A stretch of DNA of 64,000 bases, taken from assembly GCA_902779745.1 (NCBI GenBank), contig CACZCT010000014.1, forward strand, positions 1 through 64,000, read 5' to 3'. Both the position numbers and the translations under genes were made by a program. The notes under the pieces were generated by a model. That model was not told the DNA's origin. It saw only the letters and a program-made list of their open reading frames with translations, and did no database searches. The DNA is from an uncultured Prevotellaceae bacterium. GTDB lineage: Bacteria; Bacteroidota; Bacteroidia; Bacteroidales; Bacteroidaceae. The stretch's first letter is position 1. Each line of letters begins with the position of its first letter. Shown here piece after piece: positions 51,968 through 62,346 of this stretch.

Positions 51968-54631
51968 TTATTTGAGATTGGCGAGTTCGATGACTTTATC
52001 AACGGCAGCACTGAGCCCATCGACATCCTTTCCACCTGCTTGTGCGAAATGAGGCTGTCCGCCACCACCGCCTTGGATGAGTTTGGCTGCCTCACGAACC
52101 ATCTGACCTGCATTCAAGCCATGGTCGCTGACCATATCGTCGCTCATCATGATGGACAGTTGAGGCTTGTTATTGTCGTGAGAGCCGATGACACAAAGGA
52201 GTGAGCCTTCGATACTGGCACGTACTTTGAAGGCAAGGTCCTTGGCAGCGGCAGGAGCCATGGGCAGTACGGTGGTGACGACCTTCACACCGTTCACCTC
52301 ACGAGCCTTCTCAACCAGTCGTTGGGCAGCACGTTCGACGGCTTGTGCCTGGAAACCTTCAATTTCCTTCTTCATAGAGTCGTGTTCCTCGATATATTTC
52401 TGGATAACGCCCTGTAGATCCTTCGCGTTATTGAAGAACGACCTGATATTTTTCAGGATGTCTTCCATCTGGTAGAAACGCTCTTCGCAGTCCTTACCTG
52501 TAGTGGCCTCAATACGACGGATACCGGCAGCTACACTGCTCTCAGAGATAATCTTAAAGAAACCGATACGACCTGTGCTTGTGGCGTGAATACCACCACA
52601 GAACTCACAAGAAGGACCAAAGCGAACCACACGTACCTTGTCACCGTATTTCTCACCGAAGAGGGCGATGGCTCCGAGTTTCTTCGCTTCTTCGAAAGGA
52701 ACATCACGATGCTCGTCGATATGGATGTCCTGACGAATCATATCATTGACCATCCGTTCTACCTCACGTAACTGTTCGTCGCTGACTTTCTCAAAATGGG
52801 AGAAATCGAAGCGCAACGTGTCAGGAGAAACAAAAGAACCCTTCTGCTCTACGTGGTCGCCCAAAACCTGCTTCAACGCATAGTCTAACAGGTGAGTAGC
52901 GGTATGGTTGGCAGCAGAGGCATTCCGTTTGTCAGTGTCCACGCATGCCATAAACTCAGCCGTCGGGTCTTTGGGTAGTTGTTTGACGATATGTACGCTC
53001 TGGTTGTTTTCACGTTTGGTATCGATGATCTCGATGGTCTCGTTCTCATTGACAAGTACACCGCAGTCACCTACCTGTCCACCCATCTCACCATAGAAAG
53101 GTGTGGCATCAAGTACGAGTTCATAGAACTCATTCTTCTTCTGTGTCACCTTGCGATAGCGCAGGATATGACAGTTGTACTCAGAATAGTCGTAGCCCAC
53201 AAACTGCTGCTCTCCCTGAGCAAGTTCTACCCAGTCGCTATTCTCCACAGCGGCAGCATTACGGGCACGCTCCTTCTGTTTCTGCATCTCTACATTAAAC
53301 TGCTCTTCATCAACAGTGAAGCCGTTCTCACGACAGATCAGTTCTGTTAGGTCGAGGGGGAATCCATAAGTGTCGAACAAACGGAAAGCCTGAACGCCAT
53401 CCAATTGATTCTTACCCTGTGCCTTAAGTTCTTCCATTGCTTTGTCAAGCAAAGAGATACCTTTGTCAAGGGTGCGCAGGAATGAATCCTCCTCTTCCTT
53501 GATGACCTTAGTAATCAATTGCTGTTGAGCCTTCAATTCAGGGAAGGCATCGCCCATCTCATAAACGAGGGTAGGCACGAGTTTATAGAGGAAACCATCT
53601 TTCTGTCCTAAGAAAGTATAAGCATAGCGCACAGCACGACGCAAGATACGACGGATGACATAGCCAGCCTTTGCATTCGATGGCAGCTGTCCGTCAGCAA
53701 TCGAGAAAGCAACGGCACGAAGGTGGTCAGCACAGACGCGCATGGCGACGTTGGTTGCCTCGGAGTTCTCAGAGATCTCGGAGTTCTCAGAGTCCTCTGA
53801 AATATAGCGGATACCCGTGATCTGCTCCTCCGCCTTGATGATGGGCTGGAATACATCAGTATCGTAATTGGAGTGCTTACCTTGCATCATACGAACCAAA
53901 CGCTCGAAGCCCATACCAGTGTCGATGACGTTCATGGAGAGTTTCTCCAAAGAACCGTCAGCCTTACGGTTGAACTGCATGAATACGAGGTTCCATATCT
54001 CGATGACTTGTGGGTCATCCTGGTTGACAAGTTCACGACCAGTCTTGCCACTGGCAGCCTTTTGTTCTGGTGTACGAGAGTCTACGTGGATCTCAGAACA
54101 AGGACCACAGGGACCTGTGTCGCCCATCTCCCAGAAGTTATCGTGCTTGTTACCATTGATGATATGGTCGGCAGGTACATGCTTTGCCCAATATTGTGCA
54201 GCCTCGTCGTCACGAGGGATGTTTTCTTCGGGTGAACCTTCAAAGACAGTAACATAGAGATCCTCTGGATTCAGTTTCAGCACGTCTACCAGATACTCCC
54301 ATGCCATATCGATGGCACCCTCTTTGAAGTAGTCGCCAAACGACCAGTTGCCTAACATCTCGAACATGGTGTGGTGGTAGGTATCGTGACCTACTTCTTC
54401 TAAGTCGTTATGCTTACCGCTGACACGCAGACATTTCTGTGTATCGGCACGGCGGCGTGGCTCTGGGTCACGGGTTCCCAATATAATATCCTTCCACTGA
54501 TTCATACCTGCATTGGTGAACATCAGGGTGGGGTCGTCTTTGATTACCATAGGTGCAGAAGGCACGATAGCATGCTGTTTCTGCTCGAAAAATTTCTTGA
54601 ACGATTCGCGAATCTCGTTTGCTGTCATCAT
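51968..54631 (-). CDS. alaS: Alanyl-tRNA synthetase
   Basis: 887 residues, class II synthetase with editing domain. N-terminal core motif [15 protein letters not shown], editing-site zinc motifs HTATH near 575 and [13 protein letters not shown] near 665, and a C-terminal DHHA1-type domain with [14 protein letters not shown]. An unusual acidic stretch [14 protein letters not shown] near residue 280 is encoded by an 18-bp tandem repeat and is not typical of the family. The start may also be the second codon (MMT). It ends at a strong terminator. Confidence 0.96.
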   Translation of the reverse strand: MMTANEIRESFKKFFEQKQHAIVPSAPMVIKDDPTLMFTNAGMNQWKDIILGTRDPEPRRRADTQKCLRVSGKHNDLEEVGHDTYHHTMFEMLGNWSFGDYFKEGAIDMAWEYLVDVLKLNPEDLYVTVFEGSPEENIPRDDEAAQYWAKHVPADHIINGNKHDNFWEMGDTGPCGPCSEIHVDSRTPEQKAASGKTGRELVNQDDPQVIEIWNLVFMQFNRKADGSLEKLSMNVIDTGMGFERLVRMMQGKHSNYDTDVFQPIIKAEEQITGIRYISEDSENSEISENSEATNVAMRVCADHLRAVAFSIADGQLPSNAKAGYVIRRILRRAVRYAYTFLGQKDGFLYKLVPTLVYEMGDAFPELKAQQQLITKVIKEEEDSFLRTLDKGISLLDKAMEELKAQGKNQLDGVQAFRLFDTYGFPLDLTELICRENGFTVDEEQFNVEMQKQKERARNAAAVENSDWVELAQGEQQFVGYDYSEYNCHILRYRKVTQKKNEFYELVLDATPFYGEMGGQVGDCGVLVNENETIEIIDTKRENNQSVHIVKQLPKDPTAEFMACVDTDKRNASAANHTATHLLDYALKQVLGDHVEQKGSFVSPDTLRFDFSHFEKVSDEQLREVERMVNDMIRQDIHIDEHRDVPFEEAKKLGAIALFGEKYGDKVRVVRFGPSCEFCGGIHATSTGRIGFFKIISESSVAAGIRRIEATTGKDCEERFYQMEDILKNIRSFFNNAKDLQGVIQKYIEEHDSMKKEIEGFQAQAVERAAQRLVEKAREVNGVKVVTTVLPMAPAAAKDLAFKVRASIEGSLLCVIGSHDNNKPQLSIMMSDDMVSDHGLNAGQMVREAAKLIQGGGGGQPHFAQAGGKDVDGLSAAVDKVIELANLK
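53759..53794. repeat. 18-bp tandem repeat inside alaS
   Basis: CTCGGAGTTCTCAGAGAT (53759-53776) and CTCGGAGTTCTCAGAGTC (53777-53794) are adjacent copies differing at two bases. They encode two Ser/Glu/Asn hexapeptides within the synthetase. Confidence 0.75.
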
Positions 54632-54674
54632 ATTATTTTACTATTTGACAATTTACTATTTACAAATTTGAGTG

Positions 54675-54706
54675 CAAAGTTACGAAAAAACGAGTGAAAT
54701 GCCAAA
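54675..54706 (-). promoter_or_regulatory. Promoter of alaS
   Basis: TAACTTTG (54682-54675) with TTTG (54706-54703) exactly 20 nt upstream; it directly abuts the 3' end of the upstream glycosidase gene. Confidence 0.6.
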
Positions 54707-54707
54707 T

Positions 54708-57164
54708 TTATTTGAGCATTTCGATATGGATGTTACCCTCTTTCAGTCCATCGGAATTGCACTTTAACTGGATATTCCCTGCATCATGATTACTCTGTAT
54801 CAGTACTTGTGCAAGACCATTGAAAGCAGGAATACGGAACTCCTTACAGTCTTTGTCTTTGGGATGATCGGCACCCAGATAGGAAGGATCACCATTGCCT
54901 ACACCAATGATACGTCCATTACCCTCCAAACGGAGCGTCAGCATCGGACAGGCATCAGGAACGATACGTCCTTTGACATCTTGGATTTCGATGGTGACGA
55001 CAGCCACATCCCTTCCATCGGCAGTGATGGTCGGACGATTGCTCTTGACAATGATCTTGTCGGCAGGCTTCGTCGTCTCAATGGTCTCAGTGAGTATCTG
55101 TTTACCATTCTTATAGCCTACAGCCACGACCTTGCCTGACTGATAGGTCGCCTTCCATTTCAAGTGTCCGTTCTTTGGCATTGCTTGTCGTCCGAGTTTC
55201 TTGCCATTGACAGTCAGTTCCACCTCGTCGCAGTTGCTGTAAGCCCATAATTCTATCTCTTCACCTTCATGACCTTGCAGGTTCCAATGGGGGAAGATAT
55301 GCAGGGTAGGCTCATCCGTCCACCAAGACTTCAGGTACCATGCTTCATCTTTCCAGAAACCACAGTAGTCAAGGATGCCGAATTCGGAGTCGGTGGCAGG
55401 ATATTTCAGTGGATTAGGTTCTCCACGATAGTCGAAACCTGTCCAATAGAACACTCCTGCTGCCCAATCGTGGTCGGCATAGAACTGCCATCCGCGTTCG
55501 ATGACATTCTCTACTCCAGGCTTGTCCCCCCTGTTAATAGCTGTCATCCTGCCTGGTTGGTCAGGAATGTTGAAATAGACGCCTCTTGTTCCACAACCTG
55601 TCGTCTCCTCCGTGCCTACAATCTTCCATGTGGGATTCGCCTTCTTGCGATTCTCGACATCATTTTGTACGATATAGTTGAAGCCTACCACATCCAATCC
55701 CTTAATCAATTCCGTTCCTCCTGCATTGGCGATCGTGGAGTGGCGAGTGGGGTCTAATAGATGGGTATATTCTCGCATGGCAGCAGCAATACGCGTACCT
55801 TGAACGGTATTCTCGAGACCCCATTCCTCGTTGCCATCGCTCCAGAGAATGACAGACGGGTGATTGCGGTCGCGTTTAATCATGTTCTCCAACAGGCGCA
55901 GATGTTCTGTGTTGATACCAGTCAATCGGTTTTCATCGATAACGAGGATGCCCTCACGGTCACAGATATCCAACTGAGCAGGTGTCATGGGGTTGTGAGA
56001 GGCACGATAGGCATTACAGCCAAATGCCTTCAACTGCTGGATGCGCCATTCCATCAGTGCTTCAGGAATAGCAGAACCAACGCCTGCATGGTCTTGGTGC
56101 ATGTTCACACCTTTCAGTTTCAGAGGCTTTCCATTGAGTATGAACCCTTTGTCGGCATCAAATTCTACCTTACGGATTCCTGTTGGGGTGATATACTCAT
56201 CGACCACTTTGTTGTTGACCAATATTCTGGTGACAACCTTATAAAGATAAGGATCCTCAGGACACCATAGGCGAGGCTCGAAGACAGTCATCAGTTGTTT
56301 GCATTTGAGTGTCTGTTTGCCTTTGAGCTCTAATATCTCTCTGGCTGCAAAGTCTACATCCTTTCCTTCAGCATCGACTAGTTTCGTTGCGACAATACAT
56401 GTCTGTGTCTCAAGTCCGCTGTTATGTACTTCTGTCTCTACAGTGACTGAAGTCTTGAGAAAGTGTTCGTCGATATCGGTATAGACAAAAGTACCAAAGG
56501 GTGCCACACTGACGGCACCTGTCTTGATAAGCCACGCATCACGATAGATGCCTGCTCCCTCATAGAACCAGCCTTCTTCCAAGGTGGCATCGGCACGGAC
56601 ACAGATGAGGTTATCGCCTCCATAGTTGACATATTCTGTTACGTCATACACTTGCGTGGCATATCCGCTGGGCTCTGTACCCAGATAAAAACCATTGAAC
56701 CAGACACGGGCATTGCGGAAGATACCATCAAACTGGATGAGAATCCGCTTGCCGAGGTCGTCATTGGCGATGGGGAGTATCTTACGATACCACCCTATAC
56801 TGGTCTCCGGATATTTATATCCGACAGTCTTATAACCATGTGAATGACTGGCTTCTGGCGCATAGGGCAGGGTAGTCACCCAGTCATGAGGTACGCGCAC
56901 CTCTTCCCATTTCGAGTCATCAAACTTCATGGCGTAGGGTCCTTCATTGTGAATGGAGTTCGCTTTCGTCAGATAGTTAAAGTACTCCGTTCCACATCCG
57001 AAGTCCTTGGCAGGATCGGAAGCATTGCCGAAAGCAAACTTCCATCCTTCATCCAGTCGGATGGTCTCTCTTACGCTTTGGGCATTCAGCGTAAGGACAG
57101 CCATCCATACACCTGCCAACGTCATCAGTTTTCTTATATTCATCATCATTTTCTTTGTTTTCAT
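54708..57164 (-). CDS. Glycoside hydrolase family 2 enzyme (beta-galactosidase-like)
   Basis: 818 residues, exported (signal peptide near MNIRKLMTLAGVWMAVLTLNAQ). Order of domains: GH2 sugar-binding (RIRLDEGWKFAFG onward), immunoglobulin-like, TIM barrel with YRASHNPMTPAQLDICDREG and the acid/base motif WSDGNEEWG, probable nucleophile in VGTEETTG, then C-terminal Ig/DUF4982-like domains. It cleaves a beta-linked glycan; the sugar is unclear. The ATG at 57164 is preferred to one 36 nt upstream, which would overlap the upstream gene. It follows an outer-membrane protein gene by 10 nt. Confidence 0.88.
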   Translation of the reverse strand: MKTKKMMMNIRKLMTLAGVWMAVLTLNAQSVRETIRLDEGWKFAFGNASDPAKDFGCGTEYFNYLTKANSIHNEGPYAMKFDDSKWEEVRVPHDWVTTLPYAPEASHSHGYKTVGYKYPETSIGWYRKILPIANDDLGKRILIQFDGIFRNARVWFNGFYLGTEPSGYATQVYDVTEYVNYGGDNLICVRADATLEEGWFYEGAGIYRDAWLIKTGAVSVAPFGTFVYTDIDEHFLKTSVTVETEVHNSGLETQTCIVATKLVDAEGKDVDFAAREILELKGKQTLKCKQLMTVFEPRLWCPEDPYLYKVVTRILVNNKVVDEYITPTGIRKVEFDADKGFILNGKPLKLKGVNMHQDHAGVGSAIPEALMEWRIQQLKAFGCNAYRASHNPMTPAQLDICDREGILVIDENRLTGINTEHLRLLENMIKRDRNHPSVILWSDGNEEWGLENTVQGTRIAAAMREYTHLLDPTRHSTIANAGGTELIKGLDVVGFNYIVQNDVENRKKANPTWKIVGTEETTGCGTRGVYFNIPDQPGRMTAINRGDKPGVENVIERGWQFYADHDWAAGVFYWTGFDYRGEPNPLKYPATDSEFGILDYCGFWKDEAWYLKSWWTDEPTLHIFPHWNLQGHEGEEIELWAYSNCDEVELTVNGKKLGRQAMPKNGHLKWKATYQSGKVVAVGYKNGKQILTETIETTKPADKIIVKSNRPTITADGRDVAVVTIEIQDVKGRIVPDACPMLTLRLEGNGRIIGVGNGDPSYLGADHPKDKDCKEFRIPAFNGLAQVLIQSNHDAGNIQLKCNSDGLKEGNIHIEMLK

Positions 57165-57174
57165 ATTGTTCTGT

Positions 57175-58881
57175 TTAGTTTCCCCAATAGAACGTGACAC
57201 CCAGGGTCAGCGCACGGTTTTTGTAGGAGCCCACCAGTTGGTCAAGGGTGCCAGTAGGCTGTCCTGCTATGTCGTGGAAGTCGGCAAACACGTTGCAGTG
57301 TTTCCCGATATTCTTGTTGACCTTGACGGAAGCATAGAGGTGTGGGTGCTCATCGTAGTGTGGGTGCTTACTGCTGTAGATAAGAACCGATGAGAGGCGG
57401 AAACCGCTGCCCAACAGAAGGGTGGGTGCCAGTTTCAGATGGAAGTAATTGTCCTGTCCATGATCCTCCTCATGGTCATGGTAGAAGTCTGCACCCATCG
57501 TCAGGAGCATAATCCCTTTACGCCATGTGGCGGCAGCTTTGACACCTGTCATTCGTCTGTCGCCCATAGGAGCATCGTTTTCCCAGGCATGGGTGAGGCT
57601 GCCCGTCACGGCAAAGCCTTTACGCTGGTAGGTATAACGCAGCTCCCCCGTATAATAGAGGTTTGTCTTGTAGTCCGTGTCATATATTCTACGTGCAGGG
57701 TTGAGGTCGTCAAAGAAGTCGCTGATGTCGGGAAGGAGATAGTCGCGGCTGAAGACTCCCTGAATGAAATGTCCCTTCTTCTGCCATCCGGCACTGGTAT
57801 GCCAAGCATGGTTGTTACGATGGTATGACCAAAGGGTGACGTCCTCGCTGAGATAGAATTTATCCCAGTAGTTCATCACTCGGAAACGGTCTCCTATCGT
57901 GAAGAGCCACGGCCCGTTCTTATAGTCCAGTTGCACGTAGAAGTCGTTGTTTAGCATCTGACTCCTGCCAATCTCCTTGTACCATTGGTTAAGATAGTCT
58001 GCCTCCCATCCTGCGATGACGTTCAATTTTTGGTTGAAGAGCGGGAAACCGACCTCGACATTTAGTGTGGGGACGGTGAGGCGTTGGTCAATATTGCTAA
58101 TTAATGTGCTGATGTAGTGGAAATAACTCTCTACCGCAAGGTAGGCATCCTGGTCGTTGAGTGTACGGGTATATCTAGTGTTGGTGTTCACCCATCGCTG
58201 ACGATTAACCAACTCTAGAGGGGAGTTTCCGTATGCCCGTATCTTCTCGTCCGAGAAACCCTGCACGAGGTTGAAGTTCAGGTTGTCCCGCTCGGAAATG
58301 TCCCAACTGACGTTCAAATACAGGTTCTCTGTCCCGCTGCGCATCGTCGTAGTGTTATTGTCGGTGGTATATGCTTTGCCGCATTTCATATGGGTGAGGG
58401 CATAGGCGCGAATGCTGACATTCTTAACTTTAGTGTTCACATCCGCATACAGTTTACCATTACCGTAAGTATCACCTTCTATGGCAGCCTTACCGTGTGT
58501 GCCCTCAGAATCCTTGAAGTAGAGGTCAATGATGCCGTCAGTAGCACCAGAGCCTTGTGATACTGCAGGGTAGTTATAAATATCGATGGTACTCAGTTCG
58601 CATGCCTTGATTTGCTCCAAGATACACTCCCAGTCGGTTAGCAGGTCAATATTCCCGATGCACAAGATGTAGTTAGTTGTGATATCGTTACCATCCGTCG
58701 ACAGCATCTCCGGACAGAGATGGAGCACGTCCATCAGTGTCATCTCAGGGTCAGGATCCAATCTGTCTACATGGATGACATAATGATCCCCGAAATGCTC
58801 GATAATCTCATCCTGTGCACAAAGACGGGCAGTGTGGCAGAGGAGGATGGCAGCGAGCATTCCAAGGAGACGTATTCTCAT
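57175..58881 (-). CDS. Outer-membrane beta-barrel protein with plug-like N-terminal region
   Basis: 568 residues, signal peptide to about residue 22 (RLCAQ). Residues 30-130 resemble a TonB-dependent plug (PEMTLMDVLHLCPEML, then TIDIYNYPAVSQGSGATDGIIDLYF), and the rest is a run of amphipathic strands ending in an aromatic VTFYWGN, typical of outer-membrane insertion. It is smaller than SusC-like receptors and has no recognisable TonB box. Operon partner of the GH2 gene, so perhaps involved in uptake or handling of the same glycan. Confidence 0.72.
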   Translation of the reverse strand: MRIRLLGMLAAILLCHTARLCAQDEIIEHFGDHYVIHVDRLDPDPEMTLMDVLHLCPEMLSTDGNDITTNYILCIGNIDLLTDWECILEQIKACELSTIDIYNYPAVSQGSGATDGIIDLYFKDSEGTHGKAAIEGDTYGNGKLYADVNTKVKNVSIRAYALTHMKCGKAYTTDNNTTTMRSGTENLYLNVSWDISERDNLNFNLVQGFSDEKIRAYGNSPLELVNRQRWVNTNTRYTRTLNDQDAYLAVESYFHYISTLISNIDQRLTVPTLNVEVGFPLFNQKLNVIAGWEADYLNQWYKEIGRSQMLNNDFYVQLDYKNGPWLFTIGDRFRVMNYWDKFYLSEDVTLWSYHRNNHAWHTSAGWQKKGHFIQGVFSRDYLLPDISDFFDDLNPARRIYDTDYKTNLYYTGELRYTYQRKGFAVTGSLTHAWENDAPMGDRRMTGVKAAATWRKGIMLLTMGADFYHDHEEDHGQDNYFHLKLAPTLLLGSGFRLSSVLIYSSKHPHYDEHPHLYASVKVNKNIGKHCNVFADFHDIAGQPTGTLDQLVGSYKNRALTLGVTFYWGN

Positions 58882-58917
58882 GTGTCTGACTAGTGTTTAC
58901 TGAATCTTTTTTGCAGC

Positions 58918-59361
58918 ATGGAGAAAGAAGAGAAATACAGGCTGTTGACCACACAAATCAAGGCATTGGTAGAAGGTGAGACAGACCGTGTGTCCATCAT
59001 GGCGAATGTCAGTGCAGCCATCCATGAGGCGATGAGTTTTTTCTGGACGGGCTTCTATGTCGTCCAGGGTGACGAGTTACATTTAGGTCCTTTCCAGGGC
59101 AGTGTGGCATGTATGCATATCCCCTTCGGACGAGGCGTCTGCGGTACAGCATGGCAACGCAGGAAAACAGTCATCGTTCCTGATGTAGAGGAATTCCCTG
59201 GACATATCGCCTGCAGCAATCTCTCCCGTTCCGAGATTGTCGTCCCCGTTTTCGATGCCGCTGGCACAGTCACTGCTGTCCTCGACATCGATAGTCGTGA
59301 CCTCAACACCTTTGACGAGACGGACAAGAAGTGGCTGGAGGAGATAGTGGGAATCATATAA
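58918..59361 (+). CDS. msrC: Free methionine-(R)-sulfoxide reductase (GAF domain)
   Basis: 147 residues, one GAF domain. The three cysteines of fRMsr are at 65, 75 and 99 (SVACMH, GRGVCGTA, HIACSN), with the same 10- and 24-residue spacing as in the E. coli enzyme, so the catalytic set is complete. It reduces free Met-R-sulfoxide in the cytoplasm. Divergent from the outer-membrane protein gene with only 36 nt between. Confidence 0.92.
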   Translation: MEKEEKYRLLTTQIKALVEGETDRVSIMANVSAAIHEAMSFFWTGFYVVQGDELHLGPFQGSVACMHIPFGRGVCGTAWQRRKTVIVPDVEEFPGHIACSNLSRSEIVVPVFDAAGTVTAVLDIDSRDLNTFDETDKKWLEEIVGII

Positions 59362-59386
59362 AAAAGAGAGATCTTACCTCTCTTTT
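59362..59386. terminator. Bidirectional terminator between msrC and tRNA-Lys
   Basis: AAAAGAGAG (59362-59370) pairs with CTCTCTTTT (59378-59386) around a 7-nt loop, giving a T-run on both strands. Confidence 0.7.
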
Positions 59387-59389
59387 CTG

Positions 59390-59462
59390 TGATCCGTTTG
59401 GGGCTCGAACCCAAGACCCCAACATTAAAAGTGTTGTGCTCTACCAACTGAGCTAACGGATC
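59390..59462 (-). tRNA. tRNA-Lys (anticodon TTT)
   Basis: The minus strand folds as a complete cloverleaf: acceptor GATCCGT/ACGGATC with discriminator A, D-arm AGCTCAGTTGGTAGAGCA, anticodon loop CTTTTAA with anticodon TTT, and T-arm GGGTTCGAGCCC. CCA is not encoded. It is a single isolated tRNA gene. Confidence 0.95.
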
Positions 59463-59492
59463 AGCTTTGCAGTGCTTTTTAAAAATGCGGTG

Positions 59493-59524
59493 CAAAGGTA
59501 CGATGTTTTTTTGAAACCGCCAAA
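59493..59524 (-). promoter_or_regulatory. Promoter of tRNA-Lys
   Basis: TACCTTTG (59500-59493) and TTTG (59524-59521) exactly 20 nt apart on the minus strand; 30 nt from the -7 box to the mature tRNA 5' end. Confidence 0.65.
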
Positions 59525-59545
59525 TTTCTCAGGATGTTTTTTCTG

Positions 59546-60754
59546 TTAGTGCTCGTGGAGGTGCCATACTTGCTTTATTTTGCGGCGGATAGCAAAATAG
59601 TTGAGCAGGGAGACTAACAGATAGAGTCCTACGCCTGTCAGAAAGGCTGGGGTAAGGCTGGAGGCACTATAGCTGGGATAGAGTTGTCCGAACAGGGGGA
59701 GGTAGTAGCCTCGCAAAAGGAGGACGATGACGACGGACGACACAAGAACCAGTGTGTTGAGGCTGATGGTCAACAGATGGTAGGGACGTGCCACTGCCTG
59801 TGGAGAATAGCCTATTAACAGGAGATTGTCAATTTTCTCGGTGTTCTTCTGTAGCAACAGGAAGATGCTGAGCAGGAGGACGTAGAAGGCGAGGGCACTG
59901 ATGATGAGTCCTATCGCAAGGACGATGCTGATGATGATACGCAGGAAGTGTGCCGTACGTGCCGTCTCTGTATCGTTAGCCTCTGTCTCATAACCTTTTG
60001 TTGCGAGGAACTCGGAAATCTTCTCGTCAGCGGGATTGCTGACAGTGACGATAAGTCGTGATGGCTTTGGCTGACGGTCAGGAGAGAGGGTGGCGTTCAT
60101 CTCGTCCATGAACTTCTGGGGCACGAGGATGGTGTTGAGTTTCTTGGAGAAGGCCACGACATGTCCTGTTAATTCCTTATGCCCTGCCGTACCGCGAAGA
60201 TAGAAACGTATCTTCACCATCGAGACAAGATCTTCGGAGAGAGTAGGCAGTCCCTGACTACTGGCAAAACCGAAGTTGTAGAGGTTGAGATAGTTGCGAG
60301 GCAGTACGATAGGTATGTCATTACCGCCTGTTTGCCATTTCCAACGGTAAAGGTCGATGTCCATAAAGTCGTCGGGTACAGACTCGAAGAACATTTCCGT
60401 AGAGAACTGTACGCCCAACCGTTCACTGCCAAGTGTGGCAACGACGCTGAAAAGCGAGGGTGTGAAAGAACCTACGTTACTGACAAAAGGCTGTTGGCGT
60501 ACCTCGGCAATATCTTTCTCTGAGAAAGTCGGTGCCTTGCCTGTAAGGGTGCGCATCATACCCACGTGCTTAGCCATTACCATCTGTCCCGGTTTCATGA
60601 AACTGTCGCTGCCTGTAAACATTGGGATGATGTCGGTAGCAAACTGGATAGCAGCAAGGACGATGGTCATACCACAGAGGTTGGCGAGCACGAAGCCCGC
60701 CAACTGTCCTGCGTTTAAGTGTCGGCTTAAAAGCCTGTAAAGTAACTTATTCAA
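59546..60754 (-). CDS. FtsX-like ABC transporter permease
   Basis: 402 residues. An N-terminal membrane helix, a periplasmic domain (about 45-270), and three C-terminal helices (about 273-300, 325-352, 370-392) make the FtsX/MacB type II permease layout. No ATPase gene is adjacent in the window. Transcribed 13 nt after the DUF4836 gene. Members work in lipoprotein export, peptide efflux or cell division; this one cannot be placed further. Confidence 0.75.
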   Translation of the reverse strand: MNKLLYRLLSRHLNAGQLAGFVLANLCGMTIVLAAIQFATDIIPMFTGSDSFMKPGQMVMAKHVGMMRTLTGKAPTFSEKDIAEVRQQPFVSNVGSFTPSLFSVVATLGSERLGVQFSTEMFFESVPDDFMDIDLYRWKWQTGGNDIPIVLPRNYLNLYNFGFASSQGLPTLSEDLVSMVKIRFYLRGTAGHKELTGHVVAFSKKLNTILVPQKFMDEMNATLSPDRQPKPSRLIVTVSNPADEKISEFLATKGYETEANDTETARTAHFLRIIISIVLAIGLIISALAFYVLLLSIFLLLQKNTEKIDNLLLIGYSPQAVARPYHLLTISLNTLVLVSSVVIVLLLRGYYLPLFGQLYPSYSASSLTPAFLTGVGLYLLVSLLNYFAIRRKIKQVWHLHEH

Positions 60755-60767
60755 GATTCACGATGGA

Positions 60768-62198
60768 TTAGAACTGCTCAAGAGCCATCTTGACGAACAA
60801 CTCGATGGGATCCTTGTCGGCATCCTTCATCTTCACAACCAGTTCGCCTGCGGTGTCGCTGGTATCATAGAGCTCAGCGGTCTTGACATAGTTGCTGGCT
60901 GCATCTGCAGCACCTGCAGCATCACTGCTGAATGAACCTGCTACCTTAGCAATCGTTGTGATGTCACAGAACATGTAGAGACGACGTCCGCTGATGACAC
61001 TCTTGTCGAAACCTTCCTTAGCCTCTGTGAAAGCACTGCTTTTACCAACGGCTACATAAGTAGCACCATTCTTGAAACCGAAGTCTATGCCCTCTTCAGG
61101 ATTGAGTCCTTGCTCTTTAGCCAAGTCAGCAATACTTCCGTCCTTGGTCTTCAGGTAGGCTACAACCTCAGGTATATCTAACTTAGACGCTTCGGCATCG
61201 ATGTTGCCTACGCCAAGGGCGAAGTCACCTTCGATAGCTTCCAGAATCTTCTTTACTAAATCCTTCTGGTCACTAGTAACACCAGCGTCATCGATGTATT
61301 TTTCCTTGTCAAGCATCTCAAAGAGTTTCTTACCGTTGATGTTAGCATACATCATGAAAGCACCCTTCGGGAGATATTTCAGATAGTCACCGCTGATCTT
61401 GCCGCACATCTCGGTAGACTCCTTGATGTAGTTCTTCCATGCGTCAGACTTAGCGATGCAGTCGAAGCCTAACTTGGCCTCGCCCTTGTCAGTTGTGAGA
61501 TTCAGGATGAGACTGAGGTCTTTCAGTTCTACACTCTCAGGTAGCAAGTTCTTGTTTTTACCCATCTGTTCTTCAACAAGTGCCATCGGGATGAGTGCCT
61601 TGATAAAGCCCTTGGCATCAGCAAACTTAGCGAAGTCTTCGCTCTCAGCCATCGTACCTTTGGTATCGTCGTTCTTGAACTTGGCGATGATATCGTCGAG
61701 ACTGTAACTGTCAGATATAAAGAAAGTGGCATCATCGAAGGCAACAATAGTCTTGTTGTCTTGGACATACTGGATACCGTCCTTTTCCTTGGCAGGCTCA
61801 CTGCCGTCTTCCTTCTGGATGGTGTTTACCAACTCCAAGAAGTCGCTCTTGCTGGAGATAGTAGCAACGGCACCCTGCTTGCTGTTATTGTCTGCATAGA
61901 ATACGAAGATAGGCTCACTCAGGTCGATACCAGTCTTGGTGGGATCTTCCATAATCTTTTTGATGAGGTCTTTGGTATCCTGATTCTTGACACTTTGCTC
62001 GGCACTCTCCAACAGCTTCTTCTTTGCCTCAGCATTGTCAGCGAGCTTGCTCTTCTCGATGATTTGCTTCACATCGATGCTGATGACAGCGGCATTGTCA
62101 GGGATGAACTTCGCATTCTGAGAGGATTTTGCACACGATGAAAGTACGAATACTGCAATCAGCAGCAAGTACATCAGATTAAACTTTCTCTGTTTCAT
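60768..62198 (-). CDS. DUF4836 family lipoprotein
   Basis: 476 residues. Signal peptide with lipobox (VLSSC) places it in the envelope. DUF4836 is a Bacteroidetes family; the chain starts FIPDNAAVISIDVKQIIEKS and ends with a Lys/Asp-rich part. The function is unknown. The ATG at 62198 is chosen because it gives the standard signal peptide; one four codons upstream is possible. Confidence 0.82.
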   Translation of the reverse strand: MKQRKFNLMYLLLIAVFVLSSCAKSSQNAKFIPDNAAVISIDVKQIIEKSKLADNAEAKKKLLESAEQSVKNQDTKDLIKKIMEDPTKTGIDLSEPIFVFYADNNSKQGAVATISSKSDFLELVNTIQKEDGSEPAKEKDGIQYVQDNKTIVAFDDATFFISDSYSLDDIIAKFKNDDTKGTMAESEDFAKFADAKGFIKALIPMALVEEQMGKNKNLLPESVELKDLSLILNLTTDKGEAKLGFDCIAKSDAWKNYIKESTEMCGKISGDYLKYLPKGAFMMYANINGKKLFEMLDKEKYIDDAGVTSDQKDLVKKILEAIEGDFALGVGNIDAEASKLDIPEVVAYLKTKDGSIADLAKEQGLNPEEGIDFGFKNGATYVAVGKSSAFTEAKEGFDKSVISGRRLYMFCDITTIAKVAGSFSSDAAGAADAASNYVKTAELYDTSDTAGELVVKMKDADKDPIELFVKMALEQF

Positions 62199-62247
62199 AA
62201 CTAATATCATTTAGGGTTAAAGTTTGATATAAATTCAAATTATGGCA

Positions 62248-62255
62248 CAAAGATA
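62248..62255 (-). promoter_or_regulatory. -7 box of the DUF4836-permease operon
   Basis: TATCTTTG on the minus strand, 49 nt before the ATG. Confidence 0.5.
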
Positions 62256-62330
62256 AGTAAAAATTGTGGAGTTAAGAGAATTTAAGGAGTTAAAGGGAGT
62301 TAAAGGACGAAAGATTTATGTAAAAAGCAG

Positions 62331-62338
62331 TACCTTTG
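62331..62338 (+). promoter_or_regulatory. -7 box of rsmI
   Basis: TACCTTTG, with 8 nt to the ATG at 62347. The upstream 62271-62309 consists of GGAGTTAAAG-like imperfect repeats. Confidence 0.55.
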
Positions 62339-62346
62339 CAACCGTC

